A stretch of DNA of 64,000 nucleotides from Limnomonas spitsbergensis. Its lineage: Eukaryota > Chlorophyta > Chlorophyceae > Chlamydomonadales. The position numbers were made by a program, and so were the translations under genes. The stretch lies in NCBI GenBank assembly GCA_037349105.1, contig JAYJMM010000099.1, positions 1,178,001-1,242,000 on the forward strand. Reading direction: 5' to 3'. This document shows, piece after piece, positions 15,001 to 26,044 of the stretch. The notes below the pieces were generated by a model. That model searched no databases. It was not told where the DNA came from and saw only the letters and a list, made by a program, of their open reading frames with translations. How positions within the stretch are numbered: the stretch's first letter is position 1; each line of letters begins with the position of its first letter.

Positions 15001-15491
15001 ACTGAGCTTGGCAGGCCGCTGGGAGCGGCGACAGGCACAACAGCGGCAGCGGTGGCAGCAGCAGGAATCCCCCTCACTGCGCTTGGCAGGCCGCTGGGAA
15101 CGCGACCGGCACAACAGCGGCAGTGGTGGCAACAGTAGGAATCCCCCTCACTGCGCTTGGCAGGCCGCTGGGAGCGGCTACAGGCACAACAGCGGCAGCG
15201 GTGCGAGCAACAGGAATCCCCCTCACTGCGCTTGGCAGGCCTCTGGGAGTAGCAGCCCGCACAACAGCGGCAGCGGCGGCAGCAGCAGGAATCTCCCTCA
15301 CTGCGCTTGGCAGGCCGCTGGGAGCGGCGACCGGCACAACAGCGGCAGCGGTGGCTGCAGCAGGGATCCCCCTCACTGCACTTGGCAGGCCGCTGGGAGC
15401 GGCACCTGGTGCAACAATGGCAGCGGTGGCAACAACAGGGATCCCCCTCAATGCGCTTGGAAGGTGGCTGGGAGCGGCACTGCGGCAACTG
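1..15491. repeat. 75-bp satellite array, about 206 units, truncated by the window edge
   Basis: A 75-bp unit repeats head to tail from the first base to about 15,491. Its core runs through CTCACTGCGCTTGGCAGGCC, then GGCACAACAGCGGCAGCGG, then a GGCAGCAGCAGGAA-type end. Units differ by scattered substitutions and a few small indels. Because 75 is a multiple of three and the common unit lacks stops, three plus frames and one minus frame stay open for long stretches, each giving a different 25-residue repeat (for example cores TALGRPLGA, RNPPHCAWQ, SLRLAGRWE on plus and SGLPSAVRG on minus). Frames switch at variant units with a net 1-bp change (near 8,041, 9,092, 12,014 and 13,971). I see no start context, intron or recognisable domain, so I read it as satellite DNA rather than a gene. 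Confidence 0.95.
5905..8035. repeat. 525-bp higher-order repeat (7 x 75 bp) inside the satellite
   Basis: The diagnostic variant CACCCGGTTCAACAATGGC falls at about 5,952, 6,477, 7,002 and 7,527, exactly 525 bp apart. Neighbouring variants (the GCTGTGAGCGGCGACAGG unit, the CCTCATTGCGC unit) recur in the same order. Elsewhere in the array the same variant is spaced 300, 375, 450, 600 or 750 bp, so the seven-unit order is a local amplification. Confidence 0.8.
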
Positions 15492-16000
15492 GCCAGACGT
15501 GGCATGAAGAAGGCCAATAAATATTTATTGAGTAGGGAGACGGATTTTGTTTGCACATTTACCGAGGTTGGCTTAGCTGATTTGCCTTTATTCAGGTCCA
15601 CTGTGTACCAGATTGTATCTTTGATTCATCCTCTTGTTGGCTGCTAGTGTGTAACCTTTCAAGGGCCGTAGCCACACTCAGTGAGTGTTATTTTAACATT
15701 GCGGCTCATCATGAAGTTCATGACATTCAAAGTGACTTGTTACCTACCGTAAACGGGCCCGCAGTGGAAACTAATAAGACTGGCACCAGTGGTATGCTTT
15801 GATTCCTCAGGAGCCAATTGGCCATGGATCAGGATAGATCATTAATTTATAATATGTTTTATACAACAGGGCTTATACAGCAGGACTAAACAGCCAAGTA
15901 CGGCACCTTGTACTGCAGGGCTTTTATACAGCAGGGCTTTTGTACAGCTGCCTGATTTGAAAATTTGAAACCACCAACCTACCGGTAAACAGTGAAAGTG
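15492..16000. other. Unique AT-richer flank, no gene seen
   Basis: The satellite ends in a sharp drop to AT-richer sequence containing AATAAATATTTATT. Only short ORFs are present and none has a recognisable motif. Confidence 0.5.
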
Positions 16001-16007
16001 AATCAAC

Positions 16008-16600
16008 TGAGAGCAGATGTGCAATGCAATCGAGCGGCTTTGCAGCGTGCCGCCAGTTTTTTTCAATAACAACCAGTCTTACAGCCAGACACCCTAGGCC
16101 ATACTGCTGATCTACTCAGGCCGGTATTCACCAAGCCTAAACATAAAGTAAATCAACTAAGAGCGGATGTGCAATGCAATCGAGCAGCTTTCCTGCAAGG
16201 GTTTCTTAATCTTTTCAATAACTAGCAGTCCTACAGCCACATACCCTAGGCCATACCGTTAATCCACTCAGGCTGGTATGCACCTAGCTTAAACAAAGAG
16301 TAAATCAACTGAGAGCGGATGTGCGATGCAATCAAGCGGCTTTGCAGCTTTCCGGACAGGGTTTCTTAATTTAACCAATAACATCATGTCCTACAGCCAG
16401 ATACCCTAGGCCATTACCAGATATCCACTCTGGCCTGTAGGCACCAAGCCTTAACAGAAAATTAATCAACCGACAGCGGATGTGCAATGCAATCGAGCGG
16501 CTTTGCAGCTTTCCGGACTGGGTTTCTTATTACATTCAATAACATCACGTCCCACAGCCAGATACCCTAGGCCATACCGTAGATCCACTCAGGCCCTCCC
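16008..16600. repeat. Four tandem ~150-160-bp imperfect repeats
   Basis: The phrase AGCGGATGTGCAATGCAATC recurs near 16,011, 16,161, 16,311 and 16,474. Each is followed by GGCTTTGCAGCTTTCC, a CAATAAC block, CCTACAGCCAGATACCCTAG and a CCACTCAGGCC end. Units diverge by substitutions and small indels. No coding signal. Confidence 0.8.
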
Positions 16601-16724
16601 ATGAAATCCCTGGCCTTCTGAATGATGTACTTGACATGTGTTTCTGAGATAAGGGTACCCTGATAAGCTGCAGATGAAGGAGGTAGCTGACATCAGATTC
16701 CAATGAGCAGACATCTGAGACATA

Positions 16725-16965
16725 GGCCAACGACGTTACACCTCTGGGCCATGCTCAAAAAGACTCGGCCGCGTGGGCACCTAACTATGGGAGAAAACCA
16801 AAGGCAAGGGGGCAGAAAAAAGAAACAGAAAAAAGGAGATAAAATGAAGGGACAGAGAAAAGGCTGGAAAAGGAAGACAAAGTAAGGTCCAGCCTTTGAA
16901 AACATCTACGCCTCAACGATATCTACCACGTCTTCCACAAAAGCCAGGGCATCCCATCCAAGCCC
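16725..16965 (+). mobile_element. Dispersed ~235-bp element, copy A
   Basis: The head reads ACGTTACACCTCTGGGCC, then ATGCTCAAAAAGACTCGGCC and a GTGGGCACCTAAC segment, followed by about 80 bp of purine-rich DNA and a tail with CAACGATATCTACCACGTC and CTTCCACAAAAGCCAGG. An inverted copy with the same three blocks in the same order lies at 57,236-57,445. Read on minus, the tail encodes LAFVEDVVDIVEA, and copy B preserves this peptide followed by a stop. No terminal inverted repeats or target-site duplications are obvious, so its class (SINE-like, or the 3' end of a larger transposon or gene family) is unknown. Confidence 0.65.
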
Positions 16966-17069
16966 CGGTACACCTCGAAGTAGTCTATAGCACCGTTCGC
17001 CTGCTCCTGCATGGCGCCAGCCGTACTGTAGGCTGAAACCATGTGCGGTAGGCGGCCGCAAACCTGTGT

Positions 17070-17845
17070 TCAGTAGCAGGATCTTTGGGCGCAAGGCTAA
17101 CAGTTGCACCGGTGTTATACCTGCACTGATTGGGACCACACCCAGACCAGGCTACGGCCGGTTGCCCCCGCAGCGCACATTTGAGAATGAACCAGTGTTG
17201 CAGCGGCAGCTCAATGCTAATGATGTAAGTATGTGGGTATCATGCAATCCCCTGGTTGGGCACAAGGCTAACAGGAGCACCGGTGTTATACCTGCTCTGA
17301 CTGGGACCACACCCAGACCAGCCTACGGCCGGTTGCCCCCGCAGCGCGCATTTTAGAATGAACTCGTGCCGCAGCGGCAGCTCAATGCTAATGATAACCT
17401 TATGTGGCTATCATGCAATCCCCTGGTTGGGCCCAAGGCTAACAGTTGCACTGGTGTTACACCTGAACTGATTTGGACCCCACCCAGACCAGCCTACGGC
17501 CGGTTGCCCCCGTATCGCGCTTTATTTGAGAATGGACCCGTGCCGCAGCGGCAACTCGATGCTACTGATAAGATTTTGTGGGTATCATGCATGCTCCTGG
17601 TTGCGCATGTAGCTCACAGCTGCAACGGTGCTGCACTTGCGTTGATTGGGACCACACATGGACTGGCCTACTACCGTACCTCTGCTGGTTGCCCCCACTA
17701 CGCGCATTTGAGTATGGATACGTGTTGCATAGTCAACTCAAAGCTCCTGACATCATTATATTGGTATCATGCAATTTCCTGGCTGGGCATGCATGCATGA
17801 GACTATGGTTCCGGTAACAACTGCACTGGTATTATTGCACCTGCA
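17070..17845. repeat. Five tandem ~172-bp degenerate repeats
   Basis: Units begin near 17,086, 17,260, 17,432, 17,600 and 17,810. They share GGCTAACAGTTGCACCGGTG, then TGGGACCACACCCAGACCAG, GGTTGCCCCCGCAGCGC and GTATCATGCAATCCCCTGG. Similarity falls from left to right. The first unit contains a GTAAGT-like site, but I see no convincing exon. Confidence 0.8.
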
Positions 17846-18267
17846 CTGATTGGGATCACACCAGCAGGAAGGTCTTCGGCATGCCCTTGCAGCGCGCACC
17901 TTATGGACCTGGGAAGCAGCTGTAAATTAATGCGTCAAGTACCGGTATCATGCTGCGGGCACCATGCATGCTCCCGGTTGGGCTGTAGCTGCCGGTAAAG
18001 CTGCACCGGTGATTCACGTGCGGCTTGCTTGCACCGATAATATAGGGTACATGCAGCTAGCACCGGCACGGTACTAACGGCAGTGCCTTTGATACAGTAA
18101 GAAAGTGGTCGCGGTGCAGTGGTCCATTGCATTTGGACAAGCTAACAAGGTGTGACGCGTTTATGCTGCGTGTTAAGCCGCAAATGCGTCTATGAATTAA
18201 TTGTTAAATAATTAAAAAACGCGAAGGCAAATGAACATTGATTTATTGCGGAGGCAAAGCGTGTCTA

Positions 18268-18335
18268 CGGTACACCTCTGGGTCCTGCTCAAAAAAGCTC
18301 GGGCACATGGCCATACATGTGTGCCCAGCTGGGTA
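18268..18335 (+). mobile_element. Dispersed element, head fragment
   Basis: ACGGTACACCTCTGGGTCC followed by TGCTCAAAAAAGCTCGGGC matches the head of the element at 16,725. The purine-rich middle and the tail are absent. Confidence 0.5.
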
Positions 18336-18607
18336 CCTGCAGGTAATAATGACAATTGTGTGTTCAAGAAAGGATAGGGAAATCAGAGGAAAATCATGAG
18401 GGACATATAACGAAACACCGATGGGAAACCCATTGTTTTCCCTTTATTTTCCATTATTTTCCCTCTGAATGAGAATCCTCTAGGAAAACCTGCCATGCAC
18501 AGGGTTTCCAAGGGAAATCTAGTAAACTTAATTCGTAGGTCCTGTACACCTTCCGGTAAAACCTGAACACTGCCTCCCGGTAACAAATACGCACAGCCCG
18601 CTAGGAA

Positions 18608-21470
18608 TTGGAGTGAGCACTGGAGTGAGCACTTAAGTGGGCACTAGAGTGGGCCCTGGAGTGAGCACTGGAGTGGGCACTGGAGTGAGCACTGGAGTGG
18701 GCACTGGAGTGAGCACTGGAGTGAGCACAGGAGTGGGCATTGGAGTGAACACTGGAGTGAGCACTGGAGTGAACAGTGGAGTGGGCACTGGAGTGGGCAC
18801 GGGAGTGAGCATTGGAGTGAGCACTTGAGTGGGCACTGGAGTGAGCACTGGAGTGGACACTGGAGTGAGCACTGGAGTGGGCACTGGAGTGAGCATTGGA
18901 GTGGGCACTGGAGTGGGCACTGGAGTGAGCACTGGAGTGGGCACTGGAGTGAGCACTAGAGTGGGCACTGGAGTGAGCACTGGAGTGGGCACTGGAGTGG
19001 GCACTAGAGTGAGCAATGGAGTGAGCACTTGAGTGGGCACTGGATTGAGCACTGGAGTGGGCACTGGAGTGAGCACTGAAGTGAGCACTGGAGTGGGCAC
19101 TGGAGTGAGCACTGGAGTGGGCACTGGAGTGAGCACTGGAGTGGGCACTGGAGTGAGCATTGGAGTGGGCACTGGAGTGGGCACTGGAGTGAGCATTGGA
19201 GTGGGCATTGGAGTGAGCACTGGAGTGGGCACTGGAGTGAGCACTGGAGTGGGCACAGGAGTGGGCATTAGAGTGAGCATTGGAGTGGGCACTGAAGTGG
19301 GCACTGGAGTGAGCCCTGGAGTGGTCACTGGAGTGGTCACTGGAGTGTGCACTGGAGTGGTCACGGGAGTGAGCACTGGAGTGTGCACTGGAGTGATCAC
19401 TGGAGTGAGCACTGGAGTGGGCACTGGAGTGGGGACAGGATCGGGCACTGGAGAGAGCACTGGAGTGAGCACTGGAGTGAGCACTAGAGTGGGCACTTGA
19501 GTGAGCAATGGAGTGAGCACTGGAGTGAACACTGGAGTGGGCACTGGAGTGAGCACTGGAGTGGGCACTCGAGTGAGCACTGGAGTGGGCACTTGAGTGA
19601 GCACTGGAGTGGGCACTGGAGTGAGCACTCGAGTGGGCACTGGAGTGGGCACTGGAGTGAGCACTGGAGTGGGCACTTGAGTGAGCACTGGAGTGGGCAC
19701 TGGAGTGAGCACTGGAGTGGGCACTGGAGTGAGCACTGGAGTGGGCACTGGAGTGAGCACTGGAGTGGGCAAAGGAGTGGGCACTGGAGTGAGCACTGGA
19801 GTGGGCACTGGAGTGAGCACTGGAGTGTGCACTGGAGTGTGCACTGGAGTGGGCACTGGAGTGAGCACTGGAATGAGCACTGGAGTGGGCACTGGAGTGG
19901 GCACTGGAGTGAGCACTGGAGTGTGCACTGGAGTGGGCACTTGAGTGGGCACTAGAGTGAGCATTGGAGTCAGCACTGGAGTAAGCACTAGAGTCGGCAC
20001 TGGAGTGGGCACTGTAGTGAGCACTAAAGTGGGCACACGAGTGGGCACTGGAGTGAGCACTGGAGTGGGCCCTGGAGTGGGCACTGAAGTGGGCACTGGA
20101 GTGAGCACTGGAGTGGGCACTGGAGTGTGCACTGAAGCGAGCACTGGAGTGGGCACTGGAGTGGGCACTGTAGTCAGGATTGGAGTGGGCACTGGAGTGG
20201 GCACTAGAGTGAGCACTAGAGTGAGCACTTGTGTCGGCAATGGAGTCAACACATGAGTCTACATTGGAGTCAACACTGGAGTCGGCACTTGAGTCAGTAC
20301 TGTAGTGGGCACTCGAGTGGGCTCTGGAGTCAGTATTGGAGTGAGCTCTAGAGTCACCACTAGAGTCAGCACTGTAGTGGACACCGGAGTGAGCAAGGGA
20401 GTCAACACTGCAGTGAGCACTTGAGTCAGTAATGCAGTGGGCACTCGAGTGGGCTCTGGAGTTAGTACTAGAGTGAGCACTAGAGTCACCACTAGAGTCA
20501 GCACTGCAGTGGGCAATGGAGTGAGCAAGGGAGTCAGCATTGCTGTGAGCACTGGAGTCAGCACTTGAGTCAGCACTTGAGTCAGCACTAGAGTCAGCAA
20601 TGAAGTCAACACTAGAGTCAGCACTGGAGTCAGCACTAGAGTCAACACTGGAGTCAAAACTGGAGTCAGAGATGGAGTCAGCACTGGAGTCAGTACTTGA
20701 GTCAACACTGGAGTCAGCAATGGAGTCAGTTTTGGAGTCAGTACTATAGTCAGCACCGGAGTCAGTACTGAAGTCAGCACTGGAGTGAGCACCGCAGTCA
20801 GCACTGGAATCAGCACAAGTGTCAGCAATTGAGTAAAAACTGGAGTCGACACTGGAGTCAACACTAGAGTCACCACTGTCTTACTGCGTCTGCACTAGAG
20901 TGAGCACCGGAGTCAACACTAGAGTCAGCACAAGAGTCAGCACTGGCGTAATTGCGTCTGCACTTGAATGAGCACTTGAGCCAGCACTGGAGTCAGCACT
21001 GGAGTCAGCATTGGAGTCAATACTGGGCTCAATATTGGAATCAGCCAGGATTCAGCACTGGACACAGATTTGTCTCAGCCTTTGAGTCATGAATGGGAAA
21101 ACACTGGATTCAAGCAGATAAGTCATCATTGGAGCCACACTTGAGTCAACACTATTACACTAGAGTCAACAATGGCGTCATTCTCACAGGTGTTAGCACT
21201 GGAGTCAACACTGGAGTTAGTCTCACAGGAGTAAGCACTGGATTCAGCACTGGAGTCAATGTCACATGAGTCAGTCTCACATGAGTAGGCACCGGTGTGA
21301 ACAGTGGAGTCATCTCTTGTGTCGGCACTGGAGTCAGCATTGGAAGCAACACTGGTGTTGATATTGGAGCTATCATTGGAGTCATCACTGGTGTTGATAT
21401 TGGAGCTATCATTGGAGTCAGCACTCGAGTCAGCTCTGGAGTCGACATTGGAGTCAGCACAGGAGTAACT
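18608..21470. repeat. 12-bp minisatellite, about 238 units
   Basis: The consensus is GTGAGCACTGGA alternating with GTGGGCACTGGA. From about 20,250 the units shift to GTCAGCACTGGA-type, and after 20,900 they degrade. Since 12 is a multiple of three, long frames are open on both strands: a [12 protein letters not shown] repeat of 539 codons on minus and STGVGTGV or SEHWSGHW on plus. These are by-products of the unit length; no domain is attached to them. Confidence 0.95.
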
Positions 21471-22265
21471 CGCTATGTAGCCAGGGATGTCCACACCCCC
21501 TGGTCCATATTTAGGACAATCCCTGGCGTCTCCTTTTAAACGGAAATCAACACTTCGGTGCGCACACGGATTCTATATTTGTATGCTGAATACATGTTGG
21601 ATAGCTGCAGTCCTACCGGTGTGACGTTTGACGACTGTGGGGGCGTGCCTGGACTCGGGAGCGGCCAAGCTAGCTCTGGTGCGACAGAGTCGACTATGCC
21701 CTCGAGATCAGAGCAGAGGCCTGCCTACGCAACTGAACAAATGTGGCCTCACTTGCTGGTGAGATCTGCACTTTCTGATGTGCACCCCTTCATGTCTTGC
21801 ACCGTTCTGATTTTTAATTCTCGACTCGTGATTGCGACGGTGCCTTTGTTGCACAGGGTTCGTGACTGCCAACTGAATCAAGGCGCATAGTTCTTCTCTG
21901 ACAGCGCTTGTCGGTGCATAGGCAGCCTGGCATAGCACATGTTCGAAAAACACCCGAGCGCGTGCACCCTTCATGATCTTGTAAGTGCGTGTATGCGATA
22001 CACCGCGGGCTAGCATTACATACGGTATCTACGCATGGTAGAATTTTGTCACATCCTCTCTCTCCCCCGGGTTCCATGTTCTGGCCCCCCTCACATAAGA
22101 GGAGGTGCGTGACTGCACCATGGTCCTGGGTGTGCATGGTACCTGGAATCGAGATTGCTCATCCCATACCATTCCCACTCGGCCGAGCGTTCAGCAGGGC
22201 CCAGCAGGCATGCATCGCTCTAAACATGTTCTTTGAGGGAGCTAATTTTATTTGATTCCACTGAA
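21471..22265. other. Unassigned stretch before the segmental duplication
   Basis: Short ORFs occur on both strands (up to 110 codons) with no recognised motif. A block at about 22,173-22,212 with CGGCCGAGCGTTCAGCAGGG is closely matched at 50,325-50,371. It resembles the reverse of the dispersed-element head. Confidence 0.4.
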
Positions 22266-22267
22266 AC

Positions 22268-24430
22268 CCTTGCTTTCATGCGCTCTAGTCTTGTCCCTGC
22301 CCCTCTCCTTTATTTGTAGCCCCCCCCGTTCTGTATCCCCTCGTTTCATTAGACCCCCCCAACTCCCCCCTGTGTAGCTGGACCCCAGCCAATTGGACCA
22401 CCCACTAAGGCCCTAAATATGACACCGATAGACGACCGGCTGCCTGCAGAACAACACATCGTGAATGCTGAAAGAGGAAGCTGCCATCATGAAAAAACAT
22501 GGAAATTGTCCTGGTCATTACAGGTGTGAAACTCAGGGTTTCAAGTCTATCATGCGAAAGTGCTGGCAAGAGAAGCACAACGAAGATATCCAAAGAGGGT
22601 GGGTTGGAGTGTTGGACGGTACTCTACAGATGCGACAGAGCACTGAAAGCAAAACAAATTCACAATTATAAGTGCTAGGTGAAGCTTGTTATCTTTGTAA
22701 TTGACAGGTAAGGAAACAACACGTTTCCTGCCATAAAGGACTGTGGGCTTGCCGCAGCTCAATCGAAGGCCGTGGTTTCTGCTAGTTCTCCCACAACGTT
22801 AGAGATAAACATGAATATGGGCTACCAAAATCGTTATTCCAGATTCTGTACATACAAAACTGGATTATCTGCATTGCATAGAGAAAATATGTTTTGCTCC
22901 AGATCCTATGAACTTTGCCTCACCCCTGCCTGCCCCTGATAAGGGGCTCTTGTGACCCTGCCCAGCAGATCAGGCCAGCTAGGTGGGTGTGACGTCGAAA
23001 GGGAAGAAGGAGCTCATTATCTCCCATGCTCTCACCCAGACCCCAGACCAGCTCACGTTGCCTCCTGGAAATCTGGAATAGTACCACGACCCTAAAAAAC
23101 GAGATCCTTCGCCCTGAACCTTGAACTAAACTCCTGAACTCTTAATTCTCCTCCACAATGATTTCGGTATTACCTCAGGTCCGGCAATTGGTTTACGATC
23201 CGAGCGTGCTCGTGTGCTGTGAGCTAGCTGTGTTGTACGCCTGCATTGTTTGAGGCCCCGCGGCGCTGGTGCACGACACGCTGCAGCAGCACCAGAAGCG
23301 GCCGCAGGAATTTGCGAGAGCGCAACAACAACTGCACCAGATCTGTGCGGTCTCGGCCACCGCCCGCCGGCGCTTGGTAAACGGCCACTACGGCGGCGGC
23401 GGCTCGGTGGCGTCTGAAGCCAGCGATGGGATGGTGCGCTCAACAACGCCGCCAGCGTGGAGCTGAGGAGCGCACCAGAACAACGGGGGAAGGGTGGGCG
23501 GCGCGGTGGGACCGGACGCCTCGGCGTCGAATTCGGGTTCAGGGTCCCCCTTGCCTTTCCGCAGCCCCCAACACATACACTACGCATACAGAGTCCATTC
23601 AGATGCTGGCGCTGGATCATGGTGAGCGTGAACCCTGGATGGATACCTGGAACCCTACTTGGTGCATGTGATAGGTCTTAGCAGTACACACAGAGCCTGA
23701 TGCAGTACACAGAGAACCCTAAGCATAACACGTGGACCCTTGAGCAATACACACAGCACCCTACATAAAATATGCGGAGCCTTAAGCAGTACATGCAAAA
23801 CTACAAGTTCCGGTAGTACACGTAAAACCTGTAGGCCTGTCGTGTCCAGTGTGCCTTGATGCGCCTGACAGCCTACCTGGGCATTTTCTGATGGCATAAC
23901 GACCCTCCCTCCTACCCCTCGACCCTCATGGCCAAGAGGTGTCCTCATTGGATTTGAATGGACCCGGACATCCCCCCTCCCTGACCCCCCCTGCAAGAGG
24001 CTTGGCTGGGGGGGGATGTGACCCCCCCCTGTCCCTCCCCCCCACGCCTCCCTGACACATGGACGATACCCCTTTCCTGGCCCCCTGCAGGTTGTCTTGA
24101 CTAGGGCGGCACGTCAACAATGGCCCTTCATTTATGCCGCCACTGCCCACCCTGGGAGCCGCTGGCATCCTGAGCTCTGCAAACGGTGCGACAAGCTCAC
24201 CGCAAGGGTCGGCAAGCTCGCTGCGTGAGTGACCTGATGCAGGCGGCGCTGCTTAGGCTGTTTCCCCCTAAATTAGGCAACTGCTTGCTGCTGTTGCGAG
24301 CGACCTTAATGCTCCAATCCTCAACCCAGCATTAGGTGTCCCCTGCCACTCCCCTCAAGGACCGCAACCGCCGTAGGCATGTCGCTGTGCAAGGTTCCAG
24401 TACCCACCCTAATGCTACAATGATCAGCCG
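22268..24430 (+). repeat. Segmental duplication, upstream copy (~2.1 kb)
   Basis: From TTTCATGCGCTCTAGTCTTG to CCACCCTAATGCTACAAT this stretch aligns base for base, in the same orientation, with 27,733-29,897, with only scattered differences and small indels. It carries two exons resembling the Raptor linker region (23,179-23,621 and 24,091-24,224). It also carries a 68-codon ORF beginning MLKEEAAIMKKHGNC at 22,465 whose counterpart at 27,929 is also open. Confidence 0.9.
23179..24224 (+). pseudogene. Raptor-like linker exons, upstream decayed copy
   Basis: Exon 23,179-23,621 follows an acceptor TATTACCTCAG and ends at a GTGAGC donor. It starts VRQLVYDPSVLVCCELAVLY, which resembles the last HEAT repeats of Raptor (a D-G-S-x-x-V-R-x-E-L-x-V-A-L pattern), then turns into a Gln-rich and Ser/Gly-rich linker. 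An in-frame TGA lies at 23,251 and is shared with the downstream copy (28,720). Exon 24,091-24,224 (acceptor CCCCCTGCAG, donor GTGAGT) continues in phase as a Pro/Ser/Ala linker, with another TGA at 24,098. It lies 5' of the HEAT exon, the reverse of normal Raptor order, so it is probably the displaced duplicate. Confidence 0.55.
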
Positions 24431-25370
24431 AGCAACATATGCCCCTGCCCCCCCCCGTCTGGTATCAAAGCCGCTGTGCAAGGGTTCCTTTACCCGCCCA
24501 AACGCCACAAGCTTGACATTGTACCTCTTCTCTGCCCCGAAGCTCCGATCCTCAACCTTTTAAACCTGCACCCATGCATCTGTTCCCACGGCTACCATCA
24601 CCCTGTTGCCTGCCACCTGTCTGCACTTTTCCCCTTAAATCTCTGCATAAGGGATAAATGTTGAATTCTTCCGCAGCCACCATGACCACGTTGTTGCGCG
24701 AGCGCTCTTAGCTGCCCGGCAGCGCCTTAACTGTGGCCCCTGCGGCCAGTGGCCCAGCCCCACCGGAAAAGAGGGGGACGGCGGCGGCGTGGCGGCCTTC
24801 TCAGCCTTTGCGAAGACGGTGGCGGCTGCGACGCTGGCGGCCATCGCGTGGGTAGCCACCACGCCGATTAGCGGGAGTTTTGAGCCCCTGCGAGGCGCGG
24901 GGCTGGCAGGGTTCAGCAGGCATCCGTACACGTTGCTGTTAACAGGCAACTTGGGTGCGGACTGCAACATTGATGTGAGTCACAGCTGTGGGGGTAGGGC
25001 TGATCAAAAGACAGCGAGGGAGGTGTGGGCGATGGGACAAAAAGGCTGTTTAGGCGGGGATGTTGGAACAAGTGATGGAGGTGGGTTGGATGAGAACATG
25101 AGCACGGTGAAAGACCGATAAGACCGTGTCGAAGTCCAGGGAATTTCAGCTGTTTACTGCCAACAAAGGTGGGGGATGGAGTGAAATAACATTGGCCTTT
25201 TTAACATGGGGAACTGAATGATATGAGGACCTTGCTTCTTGAAATGTATGCTCTCCCCCCCAAGCCTGGGTCCTGAGCCATGCCCTAAACATGTTTGTTG
25301 TCTGCTCATCACCTCACCATGATGGTCGCTTGACCCCCTTCTCATCTTCTTGTGACACCTGGCTTGTGGA
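24431..25370. other. Sequence without counterpart in the downstream copy; one possible exon
   Basis: About 1.15 kb here interrupts the similarity between the two duplicated segments, which resumes weakly around 25,590 against 29,905. An Ala-rich open stretch at about 24,720-24,974 on plus (including KTVAAATLAAIAW) ends at a good GTGAGT donor and might be an exon. I cannot identify it, and the opposite strand is also open. Confidence 0.3.
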
Positions 25371-25630
25371 GACCCCCCCTCCCCCCCCCTTTCCCCCCCC
25401 CCCTTCCATTTGCAGGGCCAGGTTTCCCTCTTTTGCCTCCTCACTCCCACCCCATATGCCCCCCTTCCCCTTCCCTCTCTCACCCCTTCTCTCCCACCCT
25501 TCTTCCCTTCCTTCCCTTTTATCTGTCACCCCCTCTCTCCCACCCCTTCTGCCCTCCCTTCCCAATCTTCCCCTCTCTGATCCCCCCCCCCCTTTCTGCC
25601 TCCCATTGCCCCCCCCCCCCCCCCCCTTGC
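25371..25630 (+). repeat. Polypyrimidine tract of about 260 bp
   Basis: The plus strand is almost entirely C and T, with runs of 8 to more than 15 C. It ends directly in TTGCAG, the acceptor of the Raptor HEAT exon. The minus strand is correspondingly G-rich with many G-runs. A smaller C-rich stretch (23,985-24,050) sits upstream of the linker exon at 24,091. Confidence 0.85.
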
Positions 25631-25632
25631 AG

Positions 25633-25920
25633 TGCCAGGCTGTATGTGCCACCAACAACCTGGCCGTCCTGATAAAGTGGCTCTGGAACCTTTTCCCGCC
25701 CTAGGTCACGTTTGCACGATCGGGTCGCCTGTTGTTGCTCAAGGGGCTGTGGCTGTGCCTGGGCAAGCTCTGCTAGAACATTCTCGAGACTCTCCTCATG
25801 GCGATCAGGGGGGGAACGGCATACCCGTTGGTGCAGTTGCTGAAGGTGGCAAGCCCGGTGATCCGAGCCGCGGCGGTGTTTGCTCTGGGCTCCCTGGTCC
25901 ACAAGTGTTCTGAAATAAAG
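25633..25920 (+). pseudogene. Raptor-like HEAT-repeat exon with two in-frame TAG codons
   Basis: The 96-codon exon starts after TTGCAG and ends AAATAAAG before GTGCGG. It encodes CATNNLAVLIKWL, then LWLCLGKLC, then SPVIRAAAVFALGSLVHK. These match in order the strongly conserved HEAT stretch of Raptor, the substrate-recruiting scaffold of TORC1 (patterns C-x-x-x-N-L, W-x-x-x-C-L-G-x-x-W and E-V-R-A-A-A-V-F-A-L-G). In-frame TAG codons occur at 25,702 and 25,774; the second aligns where human Raptor has Gln. The exon joins in phase to the downstream linker exon at 28,648. Either the locus is a pseudogene or UAG is read through; I favour pseudogene. Confidence 0.7.
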
Positions 25921-26044
25921 GTGCGGGGAAGGGGGAAGGCAGCTGACTGGTGCACACCTGTCCTGAGATACTTTTGAGGGGAGGGAGGAGACAGCTGACT
26001 GATCCACAGGGGAAGGGAGGAGGCATCTGACTGATCCACACCTG

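Noticed and set aside
1..15491. CRISPR array
   Set aside because: Units are contiguous with no unique spacers, and the setting is eukaryotic.
18633..20252. 539-codon Thr/Pro/Val-rich minus ORF
   Set aside because: Pure translation of a 12-bp minisatellite; both strands are open and the termini show no unique sequence.
22465..22671. 68-codon ORF conserved in both duplicate segments as an independent gene
   Set aside because: Conservation is explained by the recent duplication itself. No motif is seen and the minus strand is also open in both copies; mentioned only within the duplication entry.
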